NCBI GenBank assembly: GCA_019241085.1 | Contig: JAFAXH010000157.1 | Coordinates: 1 to 47,888 of the forward strand | DNA: 47,888 nucleotides | Source: Verrucomicrobiota bacterium | GTDB lineage: Bacteria > Verrucomicrobiota > Verrucomicrobiia > Chthoniobacterales > SZAS-18 | Reading direction: 5' to 3' | Shown: positions 11,755 to 19,843 of the stretch, in pieces | Layout of the letters: every line of letters begins with the position of its first letter | Numbering within the stretch: position 1 is the first letter of the stretch | Made by a program: the position numbers and the translations under genes | The notes under the pieces: generated by a model | Databases searched by the model: none | Told to the model about the DNA's origin: nothing | The model's input: only the letters and a program-made list of their open reading frames with translations

Positions 11755-12318
11755 TCAGGCGAAAAGTTCGCGCAGCGAAAGCTCCAAGCCCGGCACGCTG
11801 GCGCAGACGAGCGTTTCCTCGCGGCTGGCGAGCCGTTTTTGCTGATAAGCTCCACCCGCCGGCTGGCGATACACTTCCACGGCGCGCTCGCCGGCGAGCA
11901 CGATCCAGTATTCTTCCACGCCAGCTTCGGCGTAGAGCGAGGCATTTTCACGATCCAATGCCGCGCTGGTGACCGCCACCTCCACGACCAACGCTGCCGT
12001 GGTCGGATGAGAAGCCCAAAAATCACGCTCACTGCCGCGCACCACCGCGATATCTGGCTCCGGCTCGGAGTCCGCCAACCGCAGCGGACCTTCCTGCCTG
12101 ACGACGAAGCCCGCGGGCAACCGCGCAGAACACCAGTCGCGCAGCCACTGCGTGGTATTGAAGTGCAAAGGAGACTTGGACATTTTCTGCACCACGATGC
12201 CGCGCACCAGTTCGACGTTTTTACCGAAGACTCCTTGCTCGCCGAGCGCTTCGTAATCCTTCACCGACCAGCGCGCCACGCGGGCGCGCACCTCGGGCAA
12301 TTCAAGAATCGCGGACAT
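11755..12318 (-). CDS. Uma2-family (DUF820) putative restriction-endonuclease-fold protein
   Basis: The 187-residue protein has the Uma2/DUF820 architecture, a PD-(D/E)XK nuclease fold expanded in cyanobacteria, planctomycetes and verrucomicrobia, with no settled role. Supporting features are the N-terminal YEALGEQGVFGKNVELVRG block, the acidic PEPDIAVVRG strand, the ALVVEVAVTSAALDREN strand holding the second acidic residue, and the YAEAGVEEYWIV block. It lies downstream of crcB and the DUF190 gene on the same strand, with 53 bases to the latter, and ends tail to tail with rarA. No partner methyltransferase or toxin gene is next to it. Confidence 0.88.
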   Translation of the reverse strand: MSAILELPEVRARVARWSVKDYEALGEQGVFGKNVELVRGIVVQKMSKSPLHFNTTQWLRDWCSARLPAGFVVRQEGPLRLADSEPEPDIAVVRGSERDFWASHPTTAALVVEVAVTSAALDRENASLYAEAGVEEYWIVLAGERAVEVYRQPAGGAYQQKRLASREETLVCASVPGLELSLRELFA

Positions 12319-12371
12319 GCTGGTTGGAACTTACTCTCGCGGGTGTTTTGCGTCGAGTTGAATTCGACGCT

Positions 12372-12725
12372 TCACATTCCAGCGGGATCACGCCGCTCGC
12401 CGCGATAGTGCAGGATTTGCACCGGCTCCAGCGTGACCAGGCCGCCGGTAATCATGGCGTCGAGCTTCGGCAGAAAGGCGTCGATCTTTTCGGCACTGTC
12501 GATGATCTCGATCCACATCGGCAGGTCCATCGAAAGCTGGAGGATTTTCGCCGTGTGCAATCGGCTGCTCGCGCCGTAGCCCATCAAGCCGCGATGGACC
12601 GTCGCGCCTGCCAGGCCGGCTTCGCGCGCGGCGAGCACGAGCGACTCAAACAGCGGCCGATGGTGCCAGCGGTCGCTCTCGCCGATGTAGATGCACAGGC
12701 GCTTGCCGATTTCCGGGAGGTTCAT
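12372..12725 (-). CDS. DUF190 (PII-like) protein, CrcB partner
   Basis: The 117-residue protein is a DUF190 member, a small ferredoxin-fold protein related to PII signal proteins. It begins with KRLCIYIGESDRWHHRPLFE, followed by the AREAGLAGATVHRGLMGYG block, both diagnostic of the family. DUF190 genes commonly neighbour crcB, and this one follows crcB by 13 bases on the same strand, so a regulatory or accessory role in fluoride export is a reasonable inference. No enzyme motif is visible. Confidence 0.9.
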   Translation of the reverse strand: MNLPEIGKRLCIYIGESDRWHHRPLFESLVLAAREAGLAGATVHRGLMGYGASSRLHTAKILQLSMDLPMWIEIIDSAEKIDAFLPKLDAMITGGLVTLEPVQILHYRGERRDPAGM

Positions 12726-12738
12726 GCGCGAAAGGCGA

Positions 12739-13131
12739 TCAGCGGGGAGCGTTCAACCGTAACGCCAGGGCGTGACCCAGCCAGACTGCGAACAGGCACA
12801 ATGCGAGCGAGAGCACCGCATTGGCGGACGCCGCCAGCCATTCGCCGTCCAACGCGAGGTTGAGCGTTTGCAGGCTAAAAGAAGAAAATGTCGTGTAGCC
12901 ACCGAAGACGCCGATCATGAGAAACTGTCGCCACGCGGCGCTCAGGTAGTAGCGCCCGCCGTCACCCGCCGCGGTGGCCACCAAGCCGATCAAAAAACTG
13001 CCGGAGACATTGATCACCAACGTGCCGAGGGGAAACGTCTCGCCAAAACGCCGCGCAATCCACGCCGAGAGGACGAACCTTGCCAGAGCGCCCAAACCGC
13101 CGCCGAGGGTCACAATAAAATAGCTGTTCAT
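12739..13131 (-). CDS. crcB: CrcB/Fluc fluoride channel
   Basis: The 130-residue inner-membrane protein has the four-helix Fluc layout that exports fluoride as a dual-topology dimer. It begins with GGGLGALARFVLSAWI, contains TLVINVSGSFLIGL (the pore Asn and TM2) and the signature GVFGGYTTFSSFSLQT that includes the central sodium site and phenylalanine box. Only one copy is present, so it should act as a dual-topology homodimer. It is first of a pair with the DUF190 gene. I looked upstream for the crcB-motif fluoride riboswitch and saw no match. Confidence 0.93.
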   Translation of the reverse strand: MNSYFIVTLGGGLGALARFVLSAWIARRFGETFPLGTLVINVSGSFLIGLVATAAGDGGRYYLSAAWRQFLMIGVFGGYTTFSSFSLQTLNLALDGEWLAASANAVLSLALCLFAVWLGHALALRLNAPR

Positions 13132-13235
13132 CGGGGCGAATTCCGAGACCTTGTGCCGACCGGGTCGTTCAGGTCAAGCCATTGCCGGAAATCTGTTTGA
13201 CTTCCCGGGCGCAATCCGGTCAATGCACAAACACC

Positions 13236-13637
13236 ATGCCGTGCTTTCTCCTCTCCTTCCGCTGCTCGAAGTTCATCGCGTTCACCTTGAGCCTGCTTGC
13301 GCTGCTCAGCGTCGCGCCCGGCTGCAGCATGTTTCGCGCACGCTCGGACACGGTCGCGCGCCTCGACAAGCCGCGCGAAAGGCCACACAAACCCATCGAC
13401 CGCCGCACCCGGCAGATGGTCATCGCCATCACCACCGATCCCGCCGGCCAGATCGTGGACATCCAATTTCGCAAGGCCAGCGGCTCCGCGGCAGTGGACG
13501 ATTATGTGCGCGAATCGATCAAGGCGAGCTGGCCCGGCCAGGGACAGCCGGGCAGCGTGACCACGGTCGAGCTGACGTATTCCACCGAGGGCGGTTTTTC
13601 CGAGCCGAAGGTGCTCGAAACGCACCCGGTGCCATGA
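13236..13637 (+). CDS. putative lipoprotein with TonB-C-like domain
   Basis: The 133-residue product starts with a basic-hydrophobic signal sequence ending in a lipobox-like VAPGC, so Cys near residue 30 may be lipidated. The mature part contains MVIAITTDPAGQIVDIQFRK followed by VDDYVRESIKASWPGQG. This resembles the C-terminal beta-alpha-beta domain of TonB-like energy transducers and cell-envelope TonB-C proteins, but it lacks the proline-rich spacer and the N-terminal anchor of true TonB. The ATG at 13236 gives a better signal peptide than the earlier in-frame start at 13182. It ends two bases from the convergent aceA stop. Specific function unknown. Confidence 0.75.
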   Translation: MPCFLLSFRCSKFIAFTLSLLALLSVAPGCSMFRARSDTVARLDKPRERPHKPIDRRTRQMVIAITTDPAGQIVDIQFRKASGSAAVDDYVRESIKASWPGQGQPGSVTTVELTYSTEGGFSEPKVLETHPVP

Positions 13638-13639
13638 CG

Positions 13640-14914
13640 TTAATGAAACTGTTCCTGCTCCGTCGAGCCGTGCAGCGCGGTCGTTGAGCTTTCGCCGGCG
13701 GCGATGACTTGCGCGACTTCGTCGAAGTAGCCGGTGCCAACTTCGCGCTGATGTTTGGTTGCCGTGTAGCCGGCCGCTTCGGCGGCAAATTCCGCTTCCT
13801 GCAACTCGGAATAAGCCGCCATGCCGCGTTCGCGGTAGCCGCGCGCGAGGCTGAACATCGAGTAGTTCAGCGCGTGGAATCCGGCCAGCGTGACGAACTG
13901 GAATTTGTAACCCATCGCGCCCAGTTCACGCTGGAACTTCGCGATGTCGCCCGCCGCGAGTTTCTTTTTCCAGTTGAAGGACGGCGAGCAGTTGTAGGCC
14001 AGCAGCTTGCCGGGGAATTTTGCATGAATGCCTTCGGCAAAACGTTTCGCCTCGGCCAAGTTTGGTTCGGAGGTTTCGCACCACACCATGTCGGCATAGG
14101 CCGCGTAGCTCTGGCCGCGCGCGATAGCTTGATCGAGTCCGGCGCGCACCCGAAAGAAACCCTCGGCCGTGCGTTCGCCGGTCAGGAACGGCTGGTCACG
14201 CTCGTCGATGTCATTCGTCAACAGCGCCGCGGCATTGGCGTCCGTGCGCGCGACGATGAGCGTCGGCACGTTCGACACGTCGGCGGCGAGGCGCGCGGCG
14301 ACGAGATGCGCGATGGCTTGGCGGGTAGGAATTAAAACCTTGCCGCCCATGTGGCCGCACTTTTTTTCACTCGCGAGCTGGTCTTCCAAATGCACGCCCG
14401 CCGCACCGGCTTCGATCATCGCTTTGATTAGTTCGAAAACATTGAGCGACCCGCCGAAGCCCGCTTCCGCGTCCGCGACAATCGGCGCGAACCAATCGAT
14501 GCTCTCCTTCCCTTCGGAATGCGCTATCTGGTCGGCACGCTGCAACGCCTGGTTAATGCGCTTCACCACCGCCGGCACGCTGTTGGCCGGATACAAGCTC
14601 TGATCCGGATACATCTGCCCCGCGAGATTCGCATCGGCCGCGACCTGCCAGCCACTGAGGTAGATTGCCTTCAGCCCGGCCTTTACCTGTTGCACGGCTT
14701 GATTGCCCGTGAGCACGCCGAGTGTCGGCACGAAGTCTTCCTCGTGCAGCAGCCGCCAGAGCCGCGCCGCGCCGCGCCGCGCCAGCGTGTGTTCAATAAT
14801 TACGCTGCCGCGCAATCGCTCGACATCCGCTGCGGTGTAGGGCCGCGTGATGCCCTGCCAGCGGGCGTCGCCGTCGGACCACGCTGACATTTTAGCTTCG
14901 AGAGGATTTTTCAT
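13640..14914 (-). CDS. aceA: isocitrate lyase
   Basis: The 424-residue cytosolic enzyme splits isocitrate into glyoxylate and succinate, the first step of the glyoxylate shunt. The catalytic-cysteine motif [13 protein letters not shown] is present, as are the metal-binding [15 protein letters not shown] and the [13 protein letters not shown] block of the family. The length matches bacterial AceA of about 430 residues. It follows malate synthase on the same strand after 120 bases, giving the order aceB-aceA. Starts at 14914 (MKNPLEAK) or 14890 (MSAWSD) are both possible; neither has a Shine-Dalgarno. Confidence 0.96.
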   Translation of the reverse strand: MKNPLEAKMSAWSDGDARWQGITRPYTAADVERLRGSVIIEHTLARRGAARLWRLLHEEDFVPTLGVLTGNQAVQQVKAGLKAIYLSGWQVAADANLAGQMYPDQSLYPANSVPAVVKRINQALQRADQIAHSEGKESIDWFAPIVADAEAGFGGSLNVFELIKAMIEAGAAGVHLEDQLASEKKCGHMGGKVLIPTRQAIAHLVAARLAADVSNVPTLIVARTDANAAALLTNDIDERDQPFLTGERTAEGFFRVRAGLDQAIARGQSYAAYADMVWCETSEPNLAEAKRFAEGIHAKFPGKLLAYNCSPSFNWKKKLAAGDIAKFQRELGAMGYKFQFVTLAGFHALNYSMFSLARGYRERGMAAYSELQEAEFAAEAAGYTATKHQREVGTGYFDEVAQVIAAGESSTTALHGSTEQEQFH

Positions 14915-14989
14915 GGCGGAAATGAAGAGGACACCTGCCGTCCAGCATCTTCCTGCCCGGGACCTGCGCGGAATTATTTTGTTCGACTT

Positions 14990-15016
14990 GCGGCGATACG
15001 CGCGGAGAATCGCCGC
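14990..15016. other. short hairpin between aceB and aceA
   Basis: GCGGCGAT at 14990-14997 pairs perfectly with ATCGCCGC at 15009-15016 around an 11-base loop. On the transcribed minus strand it is followed by an A-rich stretch rather than a U-run, so it looks more like a transcript-stabilising or processing hairpin than a terminator. Confidence 0.55.
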
Positions 15017-15034
15017 GCTTCGCTGGTGCCTGCT

Positions 15035-16645
15035 TCACGCCAGCCGCTCGTAGCCGGGCAGCGTCAGAAACTCGACGAACTCCTCGTCGGTCGTGATCTT
15101 GTCGAACAGCTCGCTGGCTTCCTTGAACTTCATCTTCCCATAGCGCTCTTCCCCGACGCCCGCCTTCACCTTCTCCAACTCCTCCGCCAGCGTCTGGCGA
15201 AAGAGTTCCTTCGTCACCTTGCGCCCATCCTGGAGCACGCCGCGCGGGTGGCGAATCCACTGCCACACTTGCGCGCGGGAGATTTCCGCGGTGGCGGCGT
15301 CTTCCATTAAGTTAAAGATCGGCACCGCGCCGTTGCCGCGCAGCCAAGCTTCGAGATACTGCACGCCGACGCTCACGTTGATGCGCAATCCCTGCTCGGT
15401 GATCGGCTCGCTCGGACCGAAGTCGAGCAAGTCCTTCGCAGTCACGTTCACGTCCTCGCGCTTCTTGTCGATCTGATTCGGCGTCGGCATCAGCTTGTTG
15501 AACGCATCGAGCGCGATCTGCACCATGCCCGGATGCGCGATCCAGGTGCCGTCGTGGCCGTCGGTGGCCTCGCGCTCCTTGTCGGCGCGCACCTTGGCAA
15601 AGGCTTCCTCGTTCGCCGCCGGATTGTTCTTCACCGGAATCTGCGCCGCCATGCCGCCCATCGCGAAGATATTGCGGCGATGACACGTCTTGATGCACAG
15701 CAACGAATACGAGCGCATGAAGTGCGTCGTCATCGTGATGTAGGCGCGGTCGGCGAGCAGGAAGTCCTGCTTGTGACAAAACTTCTTGATGCACGAGAAA
15801 ATGTAATCCCAGCGTCCACAGTTCAGCCCGGCGGAATGCTCCCGCAATTCATACAAAATCTCGTCCATCTCGAAGGCCGCCGGGATCGTCTCGATGAGCA
15901 CCGTCGCGCGGACCGTGCCGTGCGGCACGCCGAGTTCCTTTTCAGCCAGCGTGAAAGCTTCGTTCCAAATCCGCGCTTCGAGATGGCTTTCCATCTTCGG
16001 CAGATAGAAATACGGCCCGCTCCCGCGCGCGAGCAGCTCCTTCGCGTTGTGGAAAAAATAGAGTCCGAAGTCGAGCAGCCCGCCCGACATCGGCTGGCCA
16101 TCGACGCGGATGTGCTTTTCCAACAAATGCCAGCCGCGCGGCCGGGGCATGATGACGGCGACCGTCTCGTTGAGTTTATAGGATTTGCCGTCGGGATTTT
16201 GAAACGTGATCGTCCGCCGGATGGCATCGCGCAGATTGATCTGGCCGTCGATCATGTTGCGCCAGCTCGGCGTGTTGGCGTCCTCGAAGTCGGCCATGAA
16301 TACCTTCGCGCCGGAGTTCAACGCGTTGATGACCATCTTGCGATCCGTCGGCCCGGTGATTTCCACCCGGCGATCCTGGATGTCTCGCGGAATTGGCGCG
16401 CACGTCCAATCACCCTCGCGGACGTGCCGCGTCTCCGGCAAAAAGTCGGGCAGCTTTCCGGCGTCAAACTCCGCCTGCCGCGCTTTGCGCCGGGCGAGCG
16501 CTTCCTCCCGGCGCGGGCCAAAGGTCCGCTGGAGTTTCGCCACGAACGCCAGCGCGTCGGGTGTGAGGATTTCAGCAAAAGCCGGCGTGATCTCGCCGGA
16601 GATTTCCATGCCGGCAGGCAGGGAGGAAGCAGTGGTGTTAGTCAT
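15035..16645 (-). CDS. aceB: malate synthase A
   Basis: The 536-residue cytosolic enzyme condenses glyoxylate with acetyl-CoA to malate and completes the glyoxylate shunt with the adjacent isocitrate lyase. Supporting blocks are the [19 protein letters not shown] region, [14 protein letters not shown], and the family signature [16 protein letters not shown]; the C-terminal catalytic region includes [14 protein letters not shown]. The frame is open up to 16909, but the ATG at 16645 ([12 protein letters not shown]) gives the usual length and the upstream 88 codons have no family similarity. The 166 bases before the start contain a G9 run near 16650 and a short GAGCGC/GCGCTC stem. Confidence 0.96.
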   Translation of the reverse strand: MTNTTASSLPAGMEISGEITPAFAEILTPDALAFVAKLQRTFGPRREEALARRKARQAEFDAGKLPDFLPETRHVREGDWTCAPIPRDIQDRRVEITGPTDRKMVINALNSGAKVFMADFEDANTPSWRNMIDGQINLRDAIRRTITFQNPDGKSYKLNETVAVIMPRPRGWHLLEKHIRVDGQPMSGGLLDFGLYFFHNAKELLARGSGPYFYLPKMESHLEARIWNEAFTLAEKELGVPHGTVRATVLIETIPAAFEMDEILYELREHSAGLNCGRWDYIFSCIKKFCHKQDFLLADRAYITMTTHFMRSYSLLCIKTCHRRNIFAMGGMAAQIPVKNNPAANEEAFAKVRADKEREATDGHDGTWIAHPGMVQIALDAFNKLMPTPNQIDKKREDVNVTAKDLLDFGPSEPITEQGLRINVSVGVQYLEAWLRGNGAVPIFNLMEDAATAEISRAQVWQWIRHPRGVLQDGRKVTKELFRQTLAEELEKVKAGVGEERYGKMKFKEASELFDKITTDEEFVEFLTLPGYERLA

Positions 16646-16811
16646 GGGAATGGGGGGGGTGGGAGCGCGGTCTGGAGTGCAGCGCTCTGCATTTCTACGC
16701 AGTCGAGCGATGCCTTGGTTGCACCGCGGCCAAATCAGGTGTTGCCCGCTCGGGTAGGACCAGCGGGAGGCCGTCCGCCGATGGAACCAGAAATCCCGCA
16801 TACCACGACCG

Positions 16812-17036
16812 ATGAACGCGTTTCCTGACTCCACCTTCGACGACGACGCTGCCACGGCGTCGCCAGTCCACCGATTCACGCCCCCCTCGGTCGCCGTCGT
16901 CGTCCACAACAGCTATCCCGAGGAAGCCGTCCGCGAAGCTGCTTATCATCGCTACCTCCGCCGAAGGGAAGCCGGCCAGCCGCCCGACGAAATGGCCGAC
17001 TGGCTCGAGGCCGAACGGGAAGTGCTCGGCGGCTGA
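16812..17036 (+). CDS. small DUF2934-like protein
   Basis: The 74-residue protein has a disordered N-terminal half followed by [20 protein letters not shown] and [12 protein letters not shown]. That spacing (an alternating aromatic helix, Gly/Pro turn, then D-W-x-x-A-E) is the pattern of the DUF2934 domain, a short helix-turn-helix-sized module of unknown function found in many bacteria. It lies on the opposite strand to its neighbours, between aceB and a stress-type gene. Assignment rests on pattern only. Confidence 0.65.
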   Translation: MNAFPDSTFDDDAATASPVHRFTPPSVAVVVHNSYPEEAVREAAYHRYLRRREAGQPPDEMADWLEAEREVLGG

Positions 17037-17097
17037 CTCCTTCTCGCAAAGCGCCCACGCCGCGCCCAACTCGCCAGCCCACGCCGAAGCGAGGCCG

Positions 17098-17391
17098 CTA
17101 CTTGCTGCTGTTCTTCTTCTTGGCCGATGACGCTTTTTTCGCGCTGCTGCCGCTCTTCTTGCTGGCAGCCGTCGTCTTCTTCTGCGCACCGCCGCTGTTG
17201 CTACTACTTTTCTGCTTGGCGCGGCCCGAACCGCCCGGCTTTTTGCCGCCGCCGCTCGTCTTGTTGACCGTCGCCCAGGCGCGTCGTTCGGCTTCGCCAT
17301 CTGCAACGCCTCGCTTCTCGTAGCCTTCCTCGATGTGTTCGGCCTGCCGCTTTTGTTTGTCGGTGTATTTAGTCTTATCGCCTTGAGGCAT
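17098..17391 (-). CDS. plasmid-stabilization-like small protein with Lys/Ser/Ala-rich tail
   Basis: The 97-residue protein begins GDKTKYTDKQKRQAEHIEEG and continues with RRAWATVNKTSGGGK, the conserved part of a family often labelled plasmid stabilization protein although its function is not established. From about residue 50 it is a low-complexity tail of K, S, A and G with AKKTT- and AKKAS-type repeats, like the basic tails of bacterial histone-H1-like proteins, suggesting nucleic-acid binding. The ATG at 17391 is preceded by an AAAGGAG Shine-Dalgarno eight bases away, one of the few strong ones in the window. The 317 bases between its start and the ABC exporter stop hold no gene that I can support. 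Confidence 0.8.
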   Translation of the reverse strand: MPQGDKTKYTDKQKRQAEHIEEGYEKRGVADGEAERRAWATVNKTSGGGKKPGGSGRAKQKSSSNSGGAQKKTTAASKKSGSSAKKASSAKKKNSSK

Positions 17392-17708
17392 GGGGATGAA
17401 CTCCTTTCCGTGGGGACGCGCCGGGCGGACTGAGTTCCCGCCTGCAACGCCGTCCCCAGCGAAATCGCGCCCCTGCCCGAAACCGGATGGAACGTTCGGT
17501 CCCCAGCCGGGCACCATTGCCTGCGGCGGTCAGCCGCCTAGCAGGAATAACAATAGGCAGCTGCGCTGCACCTTGATGGCGCCCGGTGGTCGCCATCCAC
17601 CGACCGATTGCAAAGTGGCCCGCTACCTATTCGTGGTGCCTCTTGACGCGCCATATTATCGTCCCCGCGTAGGAAAACTTTTCTCGCCGCGCGGCGTGCT
17701 TTCCCATT
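17392..17708. other. 317-base gene-free stretch
   Basis: Apart from the Shine-Dalgarno of the gene at 17391, no coding potential, tRNA or clear terminator was found here. A small interrupted palindrome lies at CCGGTGGTCGCCATCCACCG around 17582-17601. It separates the end of the ABC exporter gene from the upstream region of the plasmid-stabilization-like gene. Confidence 0.5.
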
Positions 17709-19604
17709 CTACAACTGCCCGCTCGCAACGAGTTTTTGAAATAAGCCGGGCGCTTGGGCGAGGTGCTCGAACGTGCCGTCCTGCACGATGCGGCCGGCTT
17801 GGAGGACGAGGATGCGGTCGCACGTTTTGATCGTCGAAAGCCGATGCGCGATGAACACCGCGGTGCGTTGCCCGCCGTGCAGGATGCGCCCGAGCGCGTC
17901 TTGCACGAGGCGTTCGCTGAGCGTGTCGAGGGCGCTGGTAGCTTCGTCAAAAATCAGGTAGCGCGGATCGTGCAGGAGCGCGCGGGCGATGGCGAGGCGC
18001 TGACGCTGTCCGCCGCTGAGCCGCGCGCCGCCTTCGCCGAGGAGGGTGTCGAAGCGGTCGGGCAGCGTTTGGATGAATTCCCACGCGTTGGCCAGTTCGC
18101 AGACGTGGCGCAATTCGGCCTCGGTCGCGCCGGGGCGCATGACGAGGAGATTTTCGCGGATGGTCGTGGAAAAGAAATACGGGTCCTGCGGCACGACGCC
18201 GAAACGCTGGCGCACCTCCGCCGCGCGGCAGCGGCGCAGGTCGATGCCGCCGAACGCGACGGTGCCGCCGTCGGGGTCGTAGAGGCGCAGCAGCAGTTTG
18301 ACGAGCGTGCTCTTGCCACTGCCTGACGGGCCTACGAGGGCGATGCGCTGGCCAAAGGGAATGGTGAGATTGATGTCCTCCAGCACCGGCTGGCCGCACA
18401 CGTAGGAGAAGCGCACGTCGCGCAGCGTGAGGTCGGCGCCGGTCGCGGGCGGCGTCTCGGCGACGTGCGGGCGCGGGTCGGGCGTGGAGCTGGTGGTGCT
18501 GAGCAGGCGCGTCAACCGCTCGAGGCCGGCGAGCGCCCGGCCGCGTTGCGCACCGATGCTGAAGACGAGTGCGACGGGCGCTTGCAGCGCGCCGTAGGCG
18601 GCGAGGTAGCCCACGAATTGCCCCTGCGTCAGATGTCCCTGCCAAAAGCGCCACGCGCCGAGGCAGCAGACGAGCGCGAAGCACAGGTAGCCGATGGCTT
18701 CCTGCCGCATGTTGACATGGTGCGTCTTGAGGTCGCGGTCGCACGCCTTCTCGCGCAACACGTCGGCGTTCTTTTCAAAGGCCGCGCTCAGGCGGTCTTC
18801 GATGGCGTGCAGCTTCACGTCGCGGTTGCCCCGGAAAATATCCGTCAACCGCCCAACGATGCGACTTTCCACCCGGAGAAAATCGTCGTGCAACTGCCGG
18901 AGCCGCGCGCTGCCGCGGTTCATGGCGCAGACCGTCGCCAGCACGAGCGCGAGCAGCACGAGCGTCAGACTCCAGTCCCACGAGCCAACGAGACACACGG
19001 AGAAAAGAAAGGCGACGAAGGCGTTGGGCACGTTCATCGCGATGTTGTGGTAGAACGAGGAAATTTCGCCGAGCGGCGAACCCATGACGTAGGTGAAAAG
19101 TTCGCCGCTCGAGTGCCGGCCGTGAAAGCGCAGACAGAGCCGGTTGATGTGGCGGAAGAACCGGGCGCGCAATTCCATCGTGATGCGCTCGCGCACCCGC
19201 GTCCACACCCGATAGCTCGCATACCAGGCCGTCATGCGGAAGACCAACGCAGCCACGAGATAAGCCGCCATCAATCCGCCGAGCCGCAGCAGGCGCGTCT
19301 CCGGCGTCAGGCCCGCCGGCGTGAGCACGTCATCGATGAGGTATTTCGGCGCGAGCGTCTGGAAAGCGACGCCGAGGCCGGGGATGGCATTGAGAAAAAA
19401 CACCCACGCGAGCGCCCAGCGATGCGCGCTGGCGTGCTCGCGCACGAGACTCCAGAGCGAATCCGGCGCGGCGGGTTCCGCGGGCGGCAGCGGCGGCTTG
19501 GCCGGGGGTAAGCGTGCGGGCGCGGAGGCAGGTTGCTCGCGGAAAAAGATACCGGCCTCGGGCAGAGCTTTGGCGACGGCGTTGAACGATACGGCGGTGT
19601 CCAT
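17709..19604 (-). CDS. ABC exporter, fused membrane and ATPase domains
   Basis: The 631-residue protein is a half-size ABC exporter that should work as a homodimer in the inner membrane. After a 60-residue Pro/Ala-rich cytosolic start, six membrane helices occupy about residues 70-340. The ATPase domain follows with Walker A VGPSGSGKSTLVKLLLRLY, signature LSGGQRQRLAIARALL and Walker B YLIFDEATSALD, and the H-loop is IAHRLSTIK. The family includes MsbA-like lipid flippases and drug exporters. The neighbouring glycan genes suggest a lipid-linked or polysaccharide substrate, but this is inference. The start at 19604 lacks a Shine-Dalgarno and has a GCTCCGTCC leader. Confidence 0.9.
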   Translation of the reverse strand: MDTAVSFNAVAKALPEAGIFFREQPASAPARLPPAKPPLPPAEPAAPDSLWSLVREHASAHRWALAWVFFLNAIPGLGVAFQTLAPKYLIDDVLTPAGLTPETRLLRLGGLMAAYLVAALVFRMTAWYASYRVWTRVRERITMELRARFFRHINRLCLRFHGRHSSGELFTYVMGSPLGEISSFYHNIAMNVPNAFVAFLFSVCLVGSWDWSLTLVLLALVLATVCAMNRGSARLRQLHDDFLRVESRIVGRLTDIFRGNRDVKLHAIEDRLSAAFEKNADVLREKACDRDLKTHHVNMRQEAIGYLCFALVCCLGAWRFWQGHLTQGQFVGYLAAYGALQAPVALVFSIGAQRGRALAGLERLTRLLSTTSSTPDPRPHVAETPPATGADLTLRDVRFSYVCGQPVLEDINLTIPFGQRIALVGPSGSGKSTLVKLLLRLYDPDGGTVAFGGIDLRRCRAAEVRQRFGVVPQDPYFFSTTIRENLLVMRPGATEAELRHVCELANAWEFIQTLPDRFDTLLGEGGARLSGGQRQRLAIARALLHDPRYLIFDEATSALDTLSERLVQDALGRILHGGQRTAVFIAHRLSTIKTCDRILVLQAGRIVQDGTFEHLAQAPGLFQKLVASGQL

Positions 19605-19832
19605 GGACGGAGCGGGAATGAATCAGGAAGCGCGGCAGGAAAATTTCAGGCGTGGTCGGCAGGCGGACAGGAACGCAAGCGCGGGCGATGATTGTATTGA
19701 AACCGTTGTCCTCAGACGCGGCAGGCGACCCTGGCTATTCAAAATTCCCAGCCGGTTATTCGCGGCGCATGCAAAGGAATGACGCGACGGAATGAAAAAT
19801 TTCCGCCGCCCGCCGCAGCGTGGAAGCCGATG

Positions 19833-19838
19833 TAAGGA
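19833..19838 (+). promoter_or_regulatory. Shine-Dalgarno deciding the start at 19844
   Basis: TAAGGA lies five bases before the ATG at 19844. It supports this start over the in-frame codon at 19820, and is notable because most genes in the window lack such a site. Confidence 0.65.
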
Positions 19839-19843
19839 ATCCA

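Noticed and set aside
11755-12318. Uma2 protein as part of a restriction or defence system
   Set aside because: No methyltransferase, helicase or other defence gene is adjacent, and the family is generally scattered and unassigned.
13132-13235. Possible fluoride riboswitch before crcB
   Set aside because: The minus-strand leader lacks the conserved GGNGAUGG and pseudoknot bases of the crcB motif.
14990-15016. Terminator between aceB and aceA
   Set aside because: The stem is good but is followed on the transcribed strand by an A-rich stretch, not a U-run.
16646-16909. N-terminal extension of malate synthase by 88 residues
   Set aside because: The extension overlaps the DUF2934-like gene on the other strand and has no family similarity; the ATG at 16645 gives the normal length.
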